Part shown: positions 22,899 through 31,737 of the stretch, one piece after another
Layout of the letters: each line of letters starts with the position of its first letter
Position numbering within the stretch: position 1 is the first letter of the stretch
Assembly (NCBI GenBank): GCA_030595125.1
Contig: JAUVDV010000003.1
Location: forward strand, 1-64,000
Direction of reading: 5' to 3'
DNA length: 64,000 nucleotides
DNA from: Deltaproteobacteria bacterium
GTDB taxonomy: Bacteria > Myxococcota_A > Polyangia > JAAYKL01
The notes under the pieces: generated by a model
What the model saw: only the letters and a program-made list of their open reading frames with translations
Databases searched by the model: none
Told to the model about the DNA's origin: nothing
Translations under genes and position numbers: made by a program

Positions 22899-24137
22899 TT
22901 GGTTTTTCGCACAAACGCACATCTTTCGATCTTGTCGTTCTCAACCGCAGCGGTGGTTCTGATGGCGTCGAGCATGATCCATGCACAGGCGGAGGACGCC
23001 GTTGGCGAATTCCCCATTCTCAGACGCACCGCGGAAATGACGCCTGTTCGCGTGGGGGCGCGACGGTACAGCGCGGTTCAGGCACGAGTTTATAGAGGCG
23101 CGATTCTCCGCCTGAAAAAGACCGGCATGGCGCGCGGTTGTCCGAAGGGTTGGTTGGAACGTGAGGGGGGAGGGTACGTTTGCGCCGCGAATCTCAAGAA
23201 GACCGACGAGACTGAGCCCAGACCAACAGCGCGAGATCTCCCCGGCATTCTCGATGGGCTGGAGGCCTGGAAGGTGATCCGGGGAGGTTCCCGTTTCTTC
23301 AAGCGCGTCAAGGATATCGATCGCAGACACCTCTACCGTTTCCTGATGAAAGGCTCCTACCTGATGATACGCGAGAGCCTGACCAGGTACGGGACCGATT
23401 ATCACCGCAACCGCGAGGGGTGGTGGGCAACGTCTGGTAACACCGTGAAGCTCGATCCGCCTATTATGTCGCTTGGTATCGAGACAACCGAGGGTGAGAT
23501 CCCTCCGGCAGGTGTGATCATAGAAGATGAAGTAGGGGTATGGGCAACTCCGGATGCGAGCGGACAGCAAACATCGACGTTGGAGCGGTGGTCCACCATC
23601 GCCGGGGTTGCGGGGAAGCCTCTGTCCGTTGAAGACGGGTGGGTGGAGATTCCGGACAAGGGATACGTAGAAGACGACAAGATTGCTCGTGTGAGAAAAT
23701 TTTCCCTGCCCCGAAACGTATTGAAAAAGGAGAGGTGGATCGCCATCGACCTGAAGGAGCAGATGCTTCACGCGTACGTGGGCGAGAGGTTGATTCGGGT
23801 TGTTCCGTGCTCCACCGGTATCAGAAACAACACCCGTCCCGGGAGATATCGCATCAAGTGGAAGCGTCGGCTGCAGACGATGAACCTTCGGCGAGGACAT
23901 TTGCGCGTGGAGGATGTCCAGTACGTGATGTACTATGACCGGAGGCGCAGCATCGCAATTCACGCCGCTTTTTGGAATAATGACTTCGGCAAGCGAAAGA
24001 GTCACGGATGCGTCAACCTGCCCAGAGACGACGCGAAGTGGATCTACGATTGGAGCACGCCCAACTCCCTGCCCGAGGATTCGGAGAATTTCCACTGCCA
24101 GACTGACAAGGGAACCCGCGTCATCGTTTTTAATTGA
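22899..24137 (+). CDS. L,D-transpeptidase (YkuD domain)
   Basis: 412 aa, secreted. TTG start with AGGAGG 7 nt upstream. Signal peptide then an SH3-like N-terminal region (VGARRYSAVQARVYRGAIL...). The catalytic YkuD domain occupies about residues 280-410, with WIAIDLKEQMLHAYVGERL at its start and the active-site motif IAIHAAFWN...SHGCVNL (His and the nucleophile Cys about 18 residues apart). It would make or modify 3-3 crosslinks in peptidoglycan or attach lipoproteins in the periplasm. The next gene begins 27 bp downstream. Confidence 0.85.
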   Translation: MVFRTNAHLSILSFSTAAVVLMASSMIHAQAEDAVGEFPILRRTAEMTPVRVGARRYSAVQARVYRGAILRLKKTGMARGCPKGWLEREGGGYVCAANLKKTDETEPRPTARDLPGILDGLEAWKVIRGGSRFFKRVKDIDRRHLYRFLMKGSYLMIRESLTRYGTDYHRNREGWWATSGNTVKLDPPIMSLGIETTEGEIPPAGVIIEDEVGVWATPDASGQQTSTLERWSTIAGVAGKPLSVEDGWVEIPDKGYVEDDKIARVRKFSLPRNVLKKERWIAIDLKEQMLHAYVGERLIRVVPCSTGIRNNTRPGRYRIKWKRRLQTMNLRRGHLRVEDVQYVMYYDRRRSIAIHAAFWNNDFGKRKSHGCVNLPRDDAKWIYDWSTPNSLPEDSENFHCQTDKGTRVIVFN

Positions 24138-24164
24138 GTTTATTCATGCTATGCTCTCTGAATA

Positions 24165-25868
24165 ATGTGTCGTTTCTTTTTCACTCCAATAGTCGCAGTT
24201 CTGATGGTCTTCATGGTCGTTGCGTGCGATGGCGATCCCAGCAAGATCGGGGCCGACGGAGGAAGCGATTCGGGCACCAGCGGCGACACTGACACCGATA
24301 CGGATACAGATACAGACACTGATACGGACACATCGCCTGTTTTTCGTCCCCCAACGACTCTTCTCCAAACTGTCGCAACCCTCGCACCTGCCCAGGACCT
24401 CTCAGACAACCCCGACAGGACACTGTGGGGACTCACCGAACCGGGGCCGGGCGAACCGTATCTCTACCTGGATAACCTGGGCGTGGGCGCTGCCACCGAG
24501 ACTCCCGTCGGAGAGCCGAGCTCCCTCCTGTACATATGGCAAATCACCGACACGCAGATTGTCGACGAGGAGTCGCCCGCCAGACTGATAAACGGGGATT
24601 TCTACGAAGAGTCCGCCTATAGAAACCAGGAGTCGTGGACGTCCCATTTTCTGGAGGCATGTATCCGGACCGGAAACGATTTCGTGGATTTTCGTCCTTT
24701 CGATCTCGCCCTGTTGACCGGCGACATGATCGACAACATTCATGAAAACGAACTCGAATGGTTCATGCAGGTGATGGATGGACATATCGTCCACCCGGAT
24801 TCCGGGGACGACGACGATCCCCTGCCCGGCGAAGAGAACGATCCTCACGATCCTTTCCAGGCTGAGGGTTTCCATCAGAGTGTTCCCTGGTACAGCACCG
24901 CCGGGAACCACGATCTCCTGGAGTTAGGTAACGGTTCCCTCGTAGCCCCTTTGCTGGCGGATCCCACGGGCGACACCACCTCATTCTTGTCAAAGGCGGT
25001 CGTCCCCACGTGCCTGGACCAGCCATGGTACGACGATGAGTCACCGTCGCCGCCGCGTTGCTACCTTCCCCCCAAGGACCAGTTCACAAGCTCCAGCGTG
25101 ATCCCTGATTCCCAGCGGGCTTTCATCGATCTCTACGACTGGATCTTCGCCCATTTCGGCTCCACGACCGTCCCCGATGGTCACGGGTACACGCAGAACA
25201 GCCTCGACTACGTTATTGGAAGCTACGTGACGGAGAACATCGTCCCGGATCTTCCGTTCGTATTGATCTCCATCGACATGGTGTCCAACTCCGGGCAGTG
25301 GGGCACCTTCGACCAGGCCCGACACGACTGGCTCGAGGCGCGCCTCATCGACGCTGAAAACGCCGGGCAGATGGTTATTGTGATCAGTCATCACACGGGC
25401 CACAGCCTTGACGATGAGGACGAGCGGGACGACTTCATATCCATGCTCAACGAATACCCAAATGTGGTCGCACACATCGGCGGGCACACCCATGCGAACC
25501 GGGTCACTCCGAGACCGGCGCCTGCGGGGTACGACCCGGAACACGGATACTGGGAGATCGAGACGTCGGCGATAGTTGATTGGCCTTCGCAAATGCGTTT
25601 CATCGAGATCGTGGACAACCGCGACGGCACCGGAGAAATTTACTGCACCATGGTCGACTACCAGATCCCTGTCGATTTCCCGGTGGTCGAAGGCGGACGT
25701 TTCTACACTCTGTTCGATGTTCAATCGGGCGGCGAAGCGATAGGCACCGGAGTTCCCGAGGATCGCAACGTCATCCTCAGATTTGCGTGGCCTCAGTATA
25801 TGGCCGATGCCCTGGCCGTGCTCCCGCACCGGGAGATTGAGTCCCTCAATTTCGAAACAGATCAGTAA
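24165..25868 (+). CDS. Calcineurin-like metallophosphoesterase lipoprotein
   Basis: 567 aa. Lipobox VVAC, then a (DTDTDT)n linker. Metallophosphoesterase motifs appear in order: QITDTQIVDEESPAR (DxH with His replaced by Gln), LLTGDMIDN (GDxxDN), TAGNHD (GNHD), VISHHTGH and GGHTHAN. The DTQ variant and the 'DEESPAR' motif place it with the large secreted actinobacterial/myxobacterial metallophosphoesterases of the TIGR03767/03768 type rather than with UshA nucleotidases. The substrate is unknown. An inverted repeat (TTATTCA...TGAATAA) overlaps its start region. Confidence 0.85.
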   Translation: MCRFFFTPIVAVLMVFMVVACDGDPSKIGADGGSDSGTSGDTDTDTDTDTDTDTDTSPVFRPPTTLLQTVATLAPAQDLSDNPDRTLWGLTEPGPGEPYLYLDNLGVGAATETPVGEPSSLLYIWQITDTQIVDEESPARLINGDFYEESAYRNQESWTSHFLEACIRTGNDFVDFRPFDLALLTGDMIDNIHENELEWFMQVMDGHIVHPDSGDDDDPLPGEENDPHDPFQAEGFHQSVPWYSTAGNHDLLELGNGSLVAPLLADPTGDTTSFLSKAVVPTCLDQPWYDDESPSPPRCYLPPKDQFTSSSVIPDSQRAFIDLYDWIFAHFGSTTVPDGHGYTQNSLDYVIGSYVTENIVPDLPFVLISIDMVSNSGQWGTFDQARHDWLEARLIDAENAGQMVIVISHHTGHSLDDEDERDDFISMLNEYPNVVAHIGGHTHANRVTPRPAPAGYDPEHGYWEIETSAIVDWPSQMRFIEIVDNRDGTGEIYCTMVDYQIPVDFPVVEGGRFYTLFDVQSGGEAIGTGVPEDRNVILRFAWPQYMADALAVLPHREIESLNFETDQ

Positions 25869-26004
25869 AATAAGTCCGAGGTTGTGTTCAGATGGCACAC
25901 TTTGTGACACCTGCATGAGATTCCCCGGTGATCTGTTTCCGCGCGCCAGGGCAACATATGTTATTGTTAATTCAGAATGAATTTCAGTTGGTATGGCGTT
26001 TGCT

Positions 26005-26055
26005 TTAAACCCTATCCCGGCCTTCCCCTGAGATAGGGGAAGGGGAAGGTGATGG
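26005..26055 (+). repeat. G/C-run palindromic repeat, copy 1
   Basis: CCCTATCCCGGCCTTCCCCT, then AGGGGAAGGGGAAGG and TGATGG; the arms form a hairpin. A related copy lies inverted at 43321-43369. This copy is intergenic, 80 bp before the Beta_propel gene. Confidence 0.65.
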
Positions 26056-26135
26056 AGGCCAGCTTTAAGTGCAAGGCATGAAATGCCATGCTCGATGAAC
26101 TTGAAGAAGATTCTTTTTTTAACAGGAGAACTATT

Positions 26136-28199
26136 ATGAAAAGCTCACTTACAAAAAAACCGACCTGGAACAGATTCAGAGTATCCATATTTGCGGCCTG
26201 CATTGCGGCAGGAGCGATTACATTCACCGGGTGCTACCATGTGGAGGACTGGAACGAAATCGACTCCGTTGAGGTCAATCACGCGCTAAACGGTTTTGGC
26301 GATTGCACCTCCTTCGAGGCGTACGCCAAGCTCGCAGCCATCCAATTGATGAGGGCCAGGGTAGAGCAGGCGAGAGACGCCGACGCTCAATGGGCGGGTA
26401 ATGAAGAGGGTGTATTCGCGGGCGCCGATGGTGACATTGGCGATGACGGCGAATCGGATCACTCCGAAACCAATAACCAGGAAGAGGGCGTGGACGAGGC
26501 CGATCTCATCAAGACCGACGGGAACTACCTCTACTCGCTGTACAAGGGCCAGCTAATCATTGTCGAGGCCGGCGAGGAGGGCGCCCTTGGTGAGGCCGGG
26601 CGTGTCGAGGTGGGTGGCTACGCGAACGAACTCTTCATATACAACGATACGGCGGTTGTCTTTTCCAGTCTCAACGACAACGATGTGTCCCCGGAGCTTC
26701 GTTACGACAGTCAAAGTCTTGATGGAGTAAACTACGATTGCTGGGATGGATGGTGCTGGAATGAAAACCAGTACGCGCGAATCTCGCTGATCGACATTTC
26801 GGAAAAGACATCGCCGCAGGTGATTCGCACTGTCGAATACTCGGGTGAATACGTGACGTCCCGTCTCGTGGACAATGCTTTGCGCGTGGTCATCTATTCT
26901 CCGCTGCCCGCGCTGGAAACACAGTGGTACTGGGAGGAATACGACAGTGATTCGTGGTGGAATTCGGTGTCCAGCGTCAACACGATGTACAAGAAGATAA
27001 TCCAGAGGAACGAAGATCGCATCAACGCCTTGACCCTCGACGACTTCATGCCCGGGAAGCTCGATTCTGCGGACGGGGAAGTCGGGTACATCACGGACTG
27101 CAACGAAGCCCTCGGCTCGATGACACCCACGGGTATCGGCCTGACCACAGTCGTCTCCATGGATCTCGATGACGTCTCCAAGGAATCTGCGACGAATACC
27201 GTTTTCGGCGCCAGGGGCATCGTTTACGCAAGCACCAGCGCGCTTTACCTCACGACCTCTCGCGAGTACGTCATGGATGCTTTCATCACAGGTTTGTGGC
27301 AGGGCGAAACATCCGGCATTCACAAATTCGACATCGCGCGAAGCGACGCCGCGGCGTTTTATCTGGCGACCGGAAGCGTTTCGGGCCGAATGCTGGATCA
27401 GTTTTGCATGGGCGAGCACAATGATTATCTCAGAGTAGCCACCACGACCGGCTTCGCGGGGTGGTTTGAAAACAACAACCTGGAGAATCACGTTTATGTA
27501 TTGCGCGAGCAGGGGAAACTGCTCGAAACAGTGGGAACGCTGGACGGACTTGGATTGGGCGAGGAGATATACGCGGCTCGCTTCATGGGCGACAGGGGTT
27601 ACCTGGTCACCTTTTTCGAGATGGACCCCTTGTACACACTGGATATGTCCAACCCCGCCGCTCCTCAGGTCGCCGGCGAATGGCACGGCCCGGGCTACTC
27701 CACGTATCTTCACCCCGTAGGAGAAAATAGTGTCTTGTCGGTGGGTCTGGTGGATGGACGAACCGCGCTCACCCTCTATGACATCGCCAATTTTGCGGCA
27801 CCGACCCTGGTGTCGCGTCTGTTCTTCCCCGATTGGGAATACTCCTCCGCCGCAGTCTATGAACACAAGGCTTTCACCTTCAACTCCGAGTCCGGAATGC
27901 TGGCTCTTCCCTATTACGAGTATGAGGATAACGGCACCGGCCTCTTCCTTTACGACGTTCAGGTCAGCGGCGTAACCCTGACATCTACTTTGCAACTCAA
28001 CGGAGGCAGCGACTTTTACGAGGGCGCCGCGCGCCGCAGCGCCTATATCGGTGACTACATCTACGGCGTCTCCCGTTGCAGAATCACGTCGGGAAACCTG
28101 AGCGATCCTTCAGTTGCCACAGACACCATCGAACTGTTCAACGTGGGCTCCTGCGACGACTACAACGACTGGTACTGGGGCGGCGGCCAGGACTGGTAG
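26136..28199 (+). CDS. Secreted beta-propeller protein (Beta_propel, PF09826-type) lipoprotein
   Basis: 687 aa. N-terminal membrane segment ending TFTGC (lipobox). The diagnostic motif NNQEEGVDEADLIKTDGNYLY (quoted here in part: EEGVDEADLIKTDGNYLY) is that of the family of secreted proteins with a C-terminal beta-propeller found in Bacillus, halophiles and Myxococcota. Blade-like segments follow (ISLIDISEKTSPQVIRTVEY, IYASTSALYLTTSREY, TLDMSNPAAPQVAGEW, LTLYDIANFAAPTLVSRL). The start uses the ATG after ACAGGAGAAC; an upstream in-frame ATG would put 16 residues before the signal. Function unknown. Confidence 0.82.
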   Translation: MKSSLTKKPTWNRFRVSIFAACIAAGAITFTGCYHVEDWNEIDSVEVNHALNGFGDCTSFEAYAKLAAIQLMRARVEQARDADAQWAGNEEGVFAGADGDIGDDGESDHSETNNQEEGVDEADLIKTDGNYLYSLYKGQLIIVEAGEEGALGEAGRVEVGGYANELFIYNDTAVVFSSLNDNDVSPELRYDSQSLDGVNYDCWDGWCWNENQYARISLIDISEKTSPQVIRTVEYSGEYVTSRLVDNALRVVIYSPLPALETQWYWEEYDSDSWWNSVSSVNTMYKKIIQRNEDRINALTLDDFMPGKLDSADGEVGYITDCNEALGSMTPTGIGLTTVVSMDLDDVSKESATNTVFGARGIVYASTSALYLTTSREYVMDAFITGLWQGETSGIHKFDIARSDAAAFYLATGSVSGRMLDQFCMGEHNDYLRVATTTGFAGWFENNNLENHVYVLREQGKLLETVGTLDGLGLGEEIYAARFMGDRGYLVTFFEMDPLYTLDMSNPAAPQVAGEWHGPGYSTYLHPVGENSVLSVGLVDGRTALTLYDIANFAAPTLVSRLFFPDWEYSSAAVYEHKAFTFNSESGMLALPYYEYEDNGTGLFLYDVQVSGVTLTSTLQLNGGSDFYEGAARRSAYIGDYIYGVSRCRITSGNLSDPSVATDTIELFNVGSCDDYNDWYWGGGQDW

Positions 28200-28220
28200 C
28201 CCGGAGCAATGATTGACAGG

Positions 28221-28248
28221 TTGACCCAGTATACCCCTGTGGTATAAT
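28221..28248 (+). promoter_or_regulatory. Promoter and palindromic operator of brnTA
   Basis: TTGACC and TATAAT are separated by 16 bp. A perfect palindrome TATACC-N5-GGTATA (28230-28246) overlaps the spacer and -10 box and is well placed for autorepression by BrnA. The leader is only about 10 nt long before the GTG start. Confidence 0.75.
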
Positions 28249-28257
28249 ATTTATATT

Positions 28258-28518
28258 GTGGAATTCGAGTTCAGCAAACGAAAAAGCGCGTCAAACAAGC
28301 AGAAGCACGGCATCGATTTCGTTGACGCTCAAGCCCTTTGGGACGATCCCGACAGGCTTGAAGTTCCGGCGAAGACTCAATCCGAGCAGCGATTTGTGTT
28401 GATTGGAAGAATTGCCGAAAAACACTGGTCGGCTGTATTCACAACCCGCACTGACAAAACTCGAATTATTTCTGTGCGCCGTTCGCGAAAACAGGAGGTG
28501 AAAGCATATGAAGGCTAG
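28258..28518 (+). CDS. brnT: BrnT-family RNase toxin
   Basis: 86 aa with a GTG start. FEFSKRKSASNKQKHGIDFVDAQALWDD is the usual BrnT opening ('F.WD..Ka..N..KHGvsF.eA..vF.D'); RFVLIGRIAEKHWSAVFTTRTDKTRIISVRRSRKQEVKAYE closes the RelE-like fold with the catalytic basic/aromatic residues. BrnT cuts mRNA; BrnA neutralises it. The toxin gene comes first and overlaps the antitoxin gene by 11 bp, as in other brnTA operons. Confidence 0.9.
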   Translation: MEFEFSKRKSASNKQKHGIDFVDAQALWDDPDRLEVPAKTQSEQRFVLIGRIAEKHWSAVFTTRTDKTRIISVRRSRKQEVKAYEG

Positions 28519-28738
28519 TGAATTCGACAAAAAGTTCGATAACGGCGAGGAAATTATCCAGCATCTGGATTTCTCCAGGGCAAGACGACCCGGAAGAGAA
28601 CAGAAACGAGTCAATGTCGACTTTCCCGTATGGATGATTCAATCCCTGGACCGGGAAGCTACCCGCCTTGGTGTGCCCCGGCAATCTGTCATCAAATTCT
28701 GGATTGCGGAGCGTCTTGAACAGAAGACTCAAGCCTGA
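28508..28738 (+). CDS. brnA: BrnA-family antitoxin (RHH)
   Basis: 76 aa. The N-terminal part (EFDKKFDNGEEIIQHLDFS) should wrap the toxin; the C-terminal half has a ribbon-helix-helix pattern, RVNVDFPVWMIQSLDREATR with LGVPRQSVIKFWIAERLEQ. AGGAGGTGAAAGCAT supplies the ribosome site inside the end of brnT. Likely binds the palindrome over the promoter to autoregulate the operon. Confidence 0.88.
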   Translation: MKASEFDKKFDNGEEIIQHLDFSRARRPGREQKRVNVDFPVWMIQSLDREATRLGVPRQSVIKFWIAERLEQKTQA

Positions 28739-28837
28739 TCTGGTTTTTCAGCACCTGACTATATACATACCGCCGGTTCTGTTATTCTCTGCGCGTTCGG
28801 CATACAGTTCGGCGCTGATGCCAATAAAGAAAAAACA

Positions 28838-29383
28838 ATGAAAATACCAATCCCCTATAAACTCACAATTGTTTCGATACTGCTGCTGCTGATGTACAGC
28901 GCGTGTGGATCCGTCAACACATTCGAGGATTTTTCACCGGCGGTCGATGAGGATATCGGGGCGGGAGAGAACAGTGACGTGGACGCCGGCGCGGACGCAG
29001 CCGTTCAGGGAGATCCGTGCTCGGTAAACAATCCGTGGGAATGCAATCCGGTGGCAGACTACTCTGTTGATCCACCTGTCAACGAGGGTTGCGAGGGAAC
29101 CGACGTGTCGTGCGACTACTGGGAGCCGACATCCGGATTCACTTGTCTTCTGGACGCCACGGAGGCGCCCGGAAATTCATGCGATGTCGAGAAGGGTCCG
29201 TGGTGCAAGGCGGGTGCAGCCTGTCTGACGGTCGGCGGCGCATCGAACGGAATCTGTGTGAAGTTCTGTTGCGGGGCGCAGGACTGCGATCCTGTCCAAA
29301 GCTGTAAACCGGGAGATTGGCCCAACGTCACCGGTGATCTGGGATACTGCCTTGCTCCGGACGGAGGCATAGACGCCGGCTAA
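28838..29383 (+). CDS. Cys-rich lipoprotein of unknown function
   Basis: 181 aa. Lipobox MYSAC (Cys23). After an acidic linker, about 14 Cys residues occur in the mature part (DPCSVNNPWEC, GCEGTDVSC, FTCLLD, SCDVEKGPWCKAGAACL, ICVKFCCGAQDC, SCKPG), suggesting disulfide-bonded modules of the kind seen in myxobacterial surface lipoproteins. No family recognised. Its last 4 bp overlap the convergent ddl gene. Confidence 0.6.
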   Translation: MKIPIPYKLTIVSILLLLMYSACGSVNTFEDFSPAVDEDIGAGENSDVDAGADAAVQGDPCSVNNPWECNPVADYSVDPPVNEGCEGTDVSCDYWEPTSGFTCLLDATEAPGNSCDVEKGPWCKAGAACLTVGGASNGICVKFCCGAQDCDPVQSCKPGDWPNVTGDLGYCLAPDGGIDAG

Positions 29384-30288
29384 TCCACGTGCAATCGCGC
29401 GCCTTCCATCATCCTGAAAACGAGATCCACAAAGGGTATTCCCCCGTGGGCGGCTATTTCCGGCAGCAGGCTGGTCGGCGTCATTCCCGGAATGGTGTTG
29501 ACCTCCAGGATCACCGGCGGTTCCTCTCGCGGGAGGATGAGATCGATTCGGGCGGCCCCCGCGCAGCCGACGGCGGCAAATGCGCTCGCTCCAAGATCAC
29601 AGGCCCGATCGATGGCGTTTTTATCCAGGCGAGGAGGGATGTGATGTGTGGAGCCGCCCTGTTCGTACTTGGCCCCGTAGTCGTAAAATTCCCGGTGCGG
29701 TTCGATCTCCACGGAGCCGAGCACCTCTCCGTCGAATACAGCCACCTGTACCTCTATTCCGGGTACGTATTTCTCCACCAGGGCGCGTTTCGAACCGGAC
29801 AGGGCCTTTTGAATGGAGGTCTCCAGGTCATCCATTTTTCGCACGATGGTTACGCCCACAGATGATCCCTCGTTTACCGGTTTGACCACCACGGGTAACG
29901 AGAGGCCGCCGTCGGGTGTAACATTTGCGTCGGTGACGACCATTCCAGGAGCCACATTCAGGCCCGCAGAAGCAAGGATGTCCCTGGTTCGCGATTTATC
30001 CATCGCGAGAGCGGAAGCCAGGGGGCCGGAACCGGTGTAGGGGATCCCCATGACTTCGAGCATTCCCTGGACGGTTCCGTCTTCACCCCACCTTCCGTGA
30101 AGGGCGATAAAGACGGCTTCCACCTGGGCTTGACGAAGCTGCCTGTCCAGTTCCCGCGTGGCGTCGATCCGGATGACTTCATAACCGGATTCATCGAGTC
30201 CGTCAGCCACCGCCTCGCCGCTCTGAAGTGAGATCTCGCGCTCTGCGGAAATCCCTCCCATCAATACTCCCACCCGCTTGAATCTCAT
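29380..30288 (-). CDS. ddl: D-alanine--D-alanine ligase
   Basis: 302 aa, ATP-grasp enzyme making D-Ala-D-Ala for peptidoglycan. Visible motifs: VGVLMGGISAEREISLQSG (N-terminal substrate loop with the catalytic Glu), ALHGRWGEDGTVQGMLEVMG, PYTGSGPLASALAMDK, PVVVKPVNEGSSVGV, EKYVPGIEVQVAVFDG and ILEVNTIPGMTPTSLLP (Mg-binding Glu/Asn). The start uses the ATG behind GGAGG; the longest frame adds eight residues not typical of the family. It is not in a mur cluster here; flanking genes are unrelated. Confidence 0.93.
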   Translation of the reverse strand: MRFKRVGVLMGGISAEREISLQSGEAVADGLDESGYEVIRIDATRELDRQLRQAQVEAVFIALHGRWGEDGTVQGMLEVMGIPYTGSGPLASALAMDKSRTRDILASAGLNVAPGMVVTDANVTPDGGLSLPVVVKPVNEGSSVGVTIVRKMDDLETSIQKALSGSKRALVEKYVPGIEVQVAVFDGEVLGSVEIEPHREFYDYGAKYEQGGSTHHIPPRLDKNAIDRACDLGASAFAAVGCAGAARIDLILPREEPPVILEVNTIPGMTPTSLLPEIAAHGGIPFVDLVFRMMEGARLHVD

Positions 30289-30444
30289 CGAGACCTCCAT
30301 TTGTATCCCCAATGATGTACCAACGCACGACCCGGGGATCCATATTTCGGCTCGTTGTAGTGCGGAAGAGGGGAGGTTTTTTGGAACCGCTCGTGTTCAG
30401 TGTGATATTAGAGGTGCGAATTCGAACTGGAGGCAAGTTCCAAT

Positions 30445-31737
30445 ATGACATTTACAGAAGCGGCCCTCGAAGTCCTCGAGCGCGAGGGCCGACCGATGCA
30501 TGCAAGGGAGATCGCCGACAAGGCGGTCGAATGGAATCTTCTGTCACATGTGGGAAAGACACCGGTGCAAACCATGTCCGCGCGGATCTCCGCGATTGTG
30601 TCAAAGGGGCATGGAGCAGGACCGTTCGTGCGCGTCAGGCCTGGTGTTTTCGCTCTGGGGAAATGGGGCGGCTCCCCACCCGGTGCCGCTGCGCCGCGCA
30701 AGCAGAGTGCCCACAAAGACGTCGAGGCGTCGGACAAAGCCGAGCAGCAGGCCGGTGAGGGAACATCGTCGACGCGTAAACGCAGGCGCCGCAGAAAGAA
30801 GAAGCGACCGGAGGAGGTCGTGGAAGCACCCAGGGAGAAGGCGCTGCCCGAGAAGAAAGCGCTGCCCGAAAAGAAAGCGCTGCCCGAGAAGAAAAAACTA
30901 CCCGAGAAGAAAGCGCTGCCCGAGAGGAAAGCACCGGAGAAGAAAAAGCTATCATCGCCGCCGCCCCCCGCCAAAGACGACAGCGAGATCACCGATCGCG
31001 TGGAGAGAATGCTCAGGCAACAGACCAGTCCGGTTCAACCGGCAAAGCTGGTGGCGCACTTCGGGCGGGAGGGACGCAGATGGGTCCAGTTGCTCGAGGC
31101 ATTGCTGGCGGCCGACGGGATCGAGCGAGAGCACAGGGGTTTGCGGCCGAGGTTCGTCGAGCACCGCAACGGATGGGCTCTTGCCGCGCGGGAGGTGAGC
31201 TCCGAAATAGTGGAGTTGGAGAGCAAGGTGTACGACACTGCCGACAGGCTCGCACAGATCGCCGGTCGTCAGGTGCTCAAGAAGATCCGCAGCCAGCCCA
31301 TGAACGCGTTTGTTCGCGTGGTCGTCCTGTTTCTGCGCCGCACCGGATTTGGCGAGATGGTGTCGGTCAACAGGGGAGCGGGGCAAGAGGTTCATCTTTC
31401 GGTCCAGGACAGGCGAAGGGGAGGGCGTTTCAACACGGCGGTGGTGGTAAAACGTGATTCCCCGAACAAGCCGGTAAATGAGAGCGCCATTACCGATCTG
31501 CGCGGCGCCATGCACCATTACGACTCAATGCGGGGAATGATAATCACAACCGGTGTCTTCAGTGATCGCGCGCGTTCGGAGGCCATGGTTCCCAACCTTT
31601 CCCCGGTGGTCCTTGTGGATGGGGAGATTTTTGCGAAAGATCTGGTGAAGCTGGGAATCGGAGTGCGGGAACGCAACGTCAACCTTCCGGCATTCGACGA
31701 TGCCTTCTTTACATCGCTGGGGTCCGGGGATAAATGA
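30445..31737 (+). CDS. HARE-HTH domain fused to restriction-endonuclease-like (Mrr-type) domain
   Basis: 430 aa. Residues 1-72 (FTEAALEVLEREGRPMHAREIADKAVEWNLL..., FVRVRPGVFAL) match the HARE-HTH domain, which is shared with RNA polymerase delta, ASXL and DNA-associated proteins. A linker of about 110 residues contains five KKALPE-type repeats. The C-terminal part (about 280-420) fits the Mrr_cat fold, with AFVRVVVLFLRRTGFGEM, FNTAVVVKRDSP and MRGMIITTGVFSDRARSEA...PVVLVDGEIFAKDLVKLGIGV. The expected (E/Q)xK core reads VVK and the GxxGxD core reads GAGQEV, so nuclease activity is uncertain. The stop overlaps the start of the kinase gene by 4 bp. Confidence 0.75.
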   Translation: MTFTEAALEVLEREGRPMHAREIADKAVEWNLLSHVGKTPVQTMSARISAIVSKGHGAGPFVRVRPGVFALGKWGGSPPGAAAPRKQSAHKDVEASDKAEQQAGEGTSSTRKRRRRRKKKRPEEVVEAPREKALPEKKALPEKKALPEKKKLPEKKALPERKAPEKKKLSSPPPPAKDDSEITDRVERMLRQQTSPVQPAKLVAHFGREGRRWVQLLEALLAADGIEREHRGLRPRFVEHRNGWALAAREVSSEIVELESKVYDTADRLAQIAGRQVLKKIRSQPMNAFVRVVVLFLRRTGFGEMVSVNRGAGQEVHLSVQDRRRGGRFNTAVVVKRDSPNKPVNESAITDLRGAMHHYDSMRGMIITTGVFSDRARSEAMVPNLSPVVLVDGEIFAKDLVKLGIGVRERNVNLPAFDDAFFTSLGSGDK

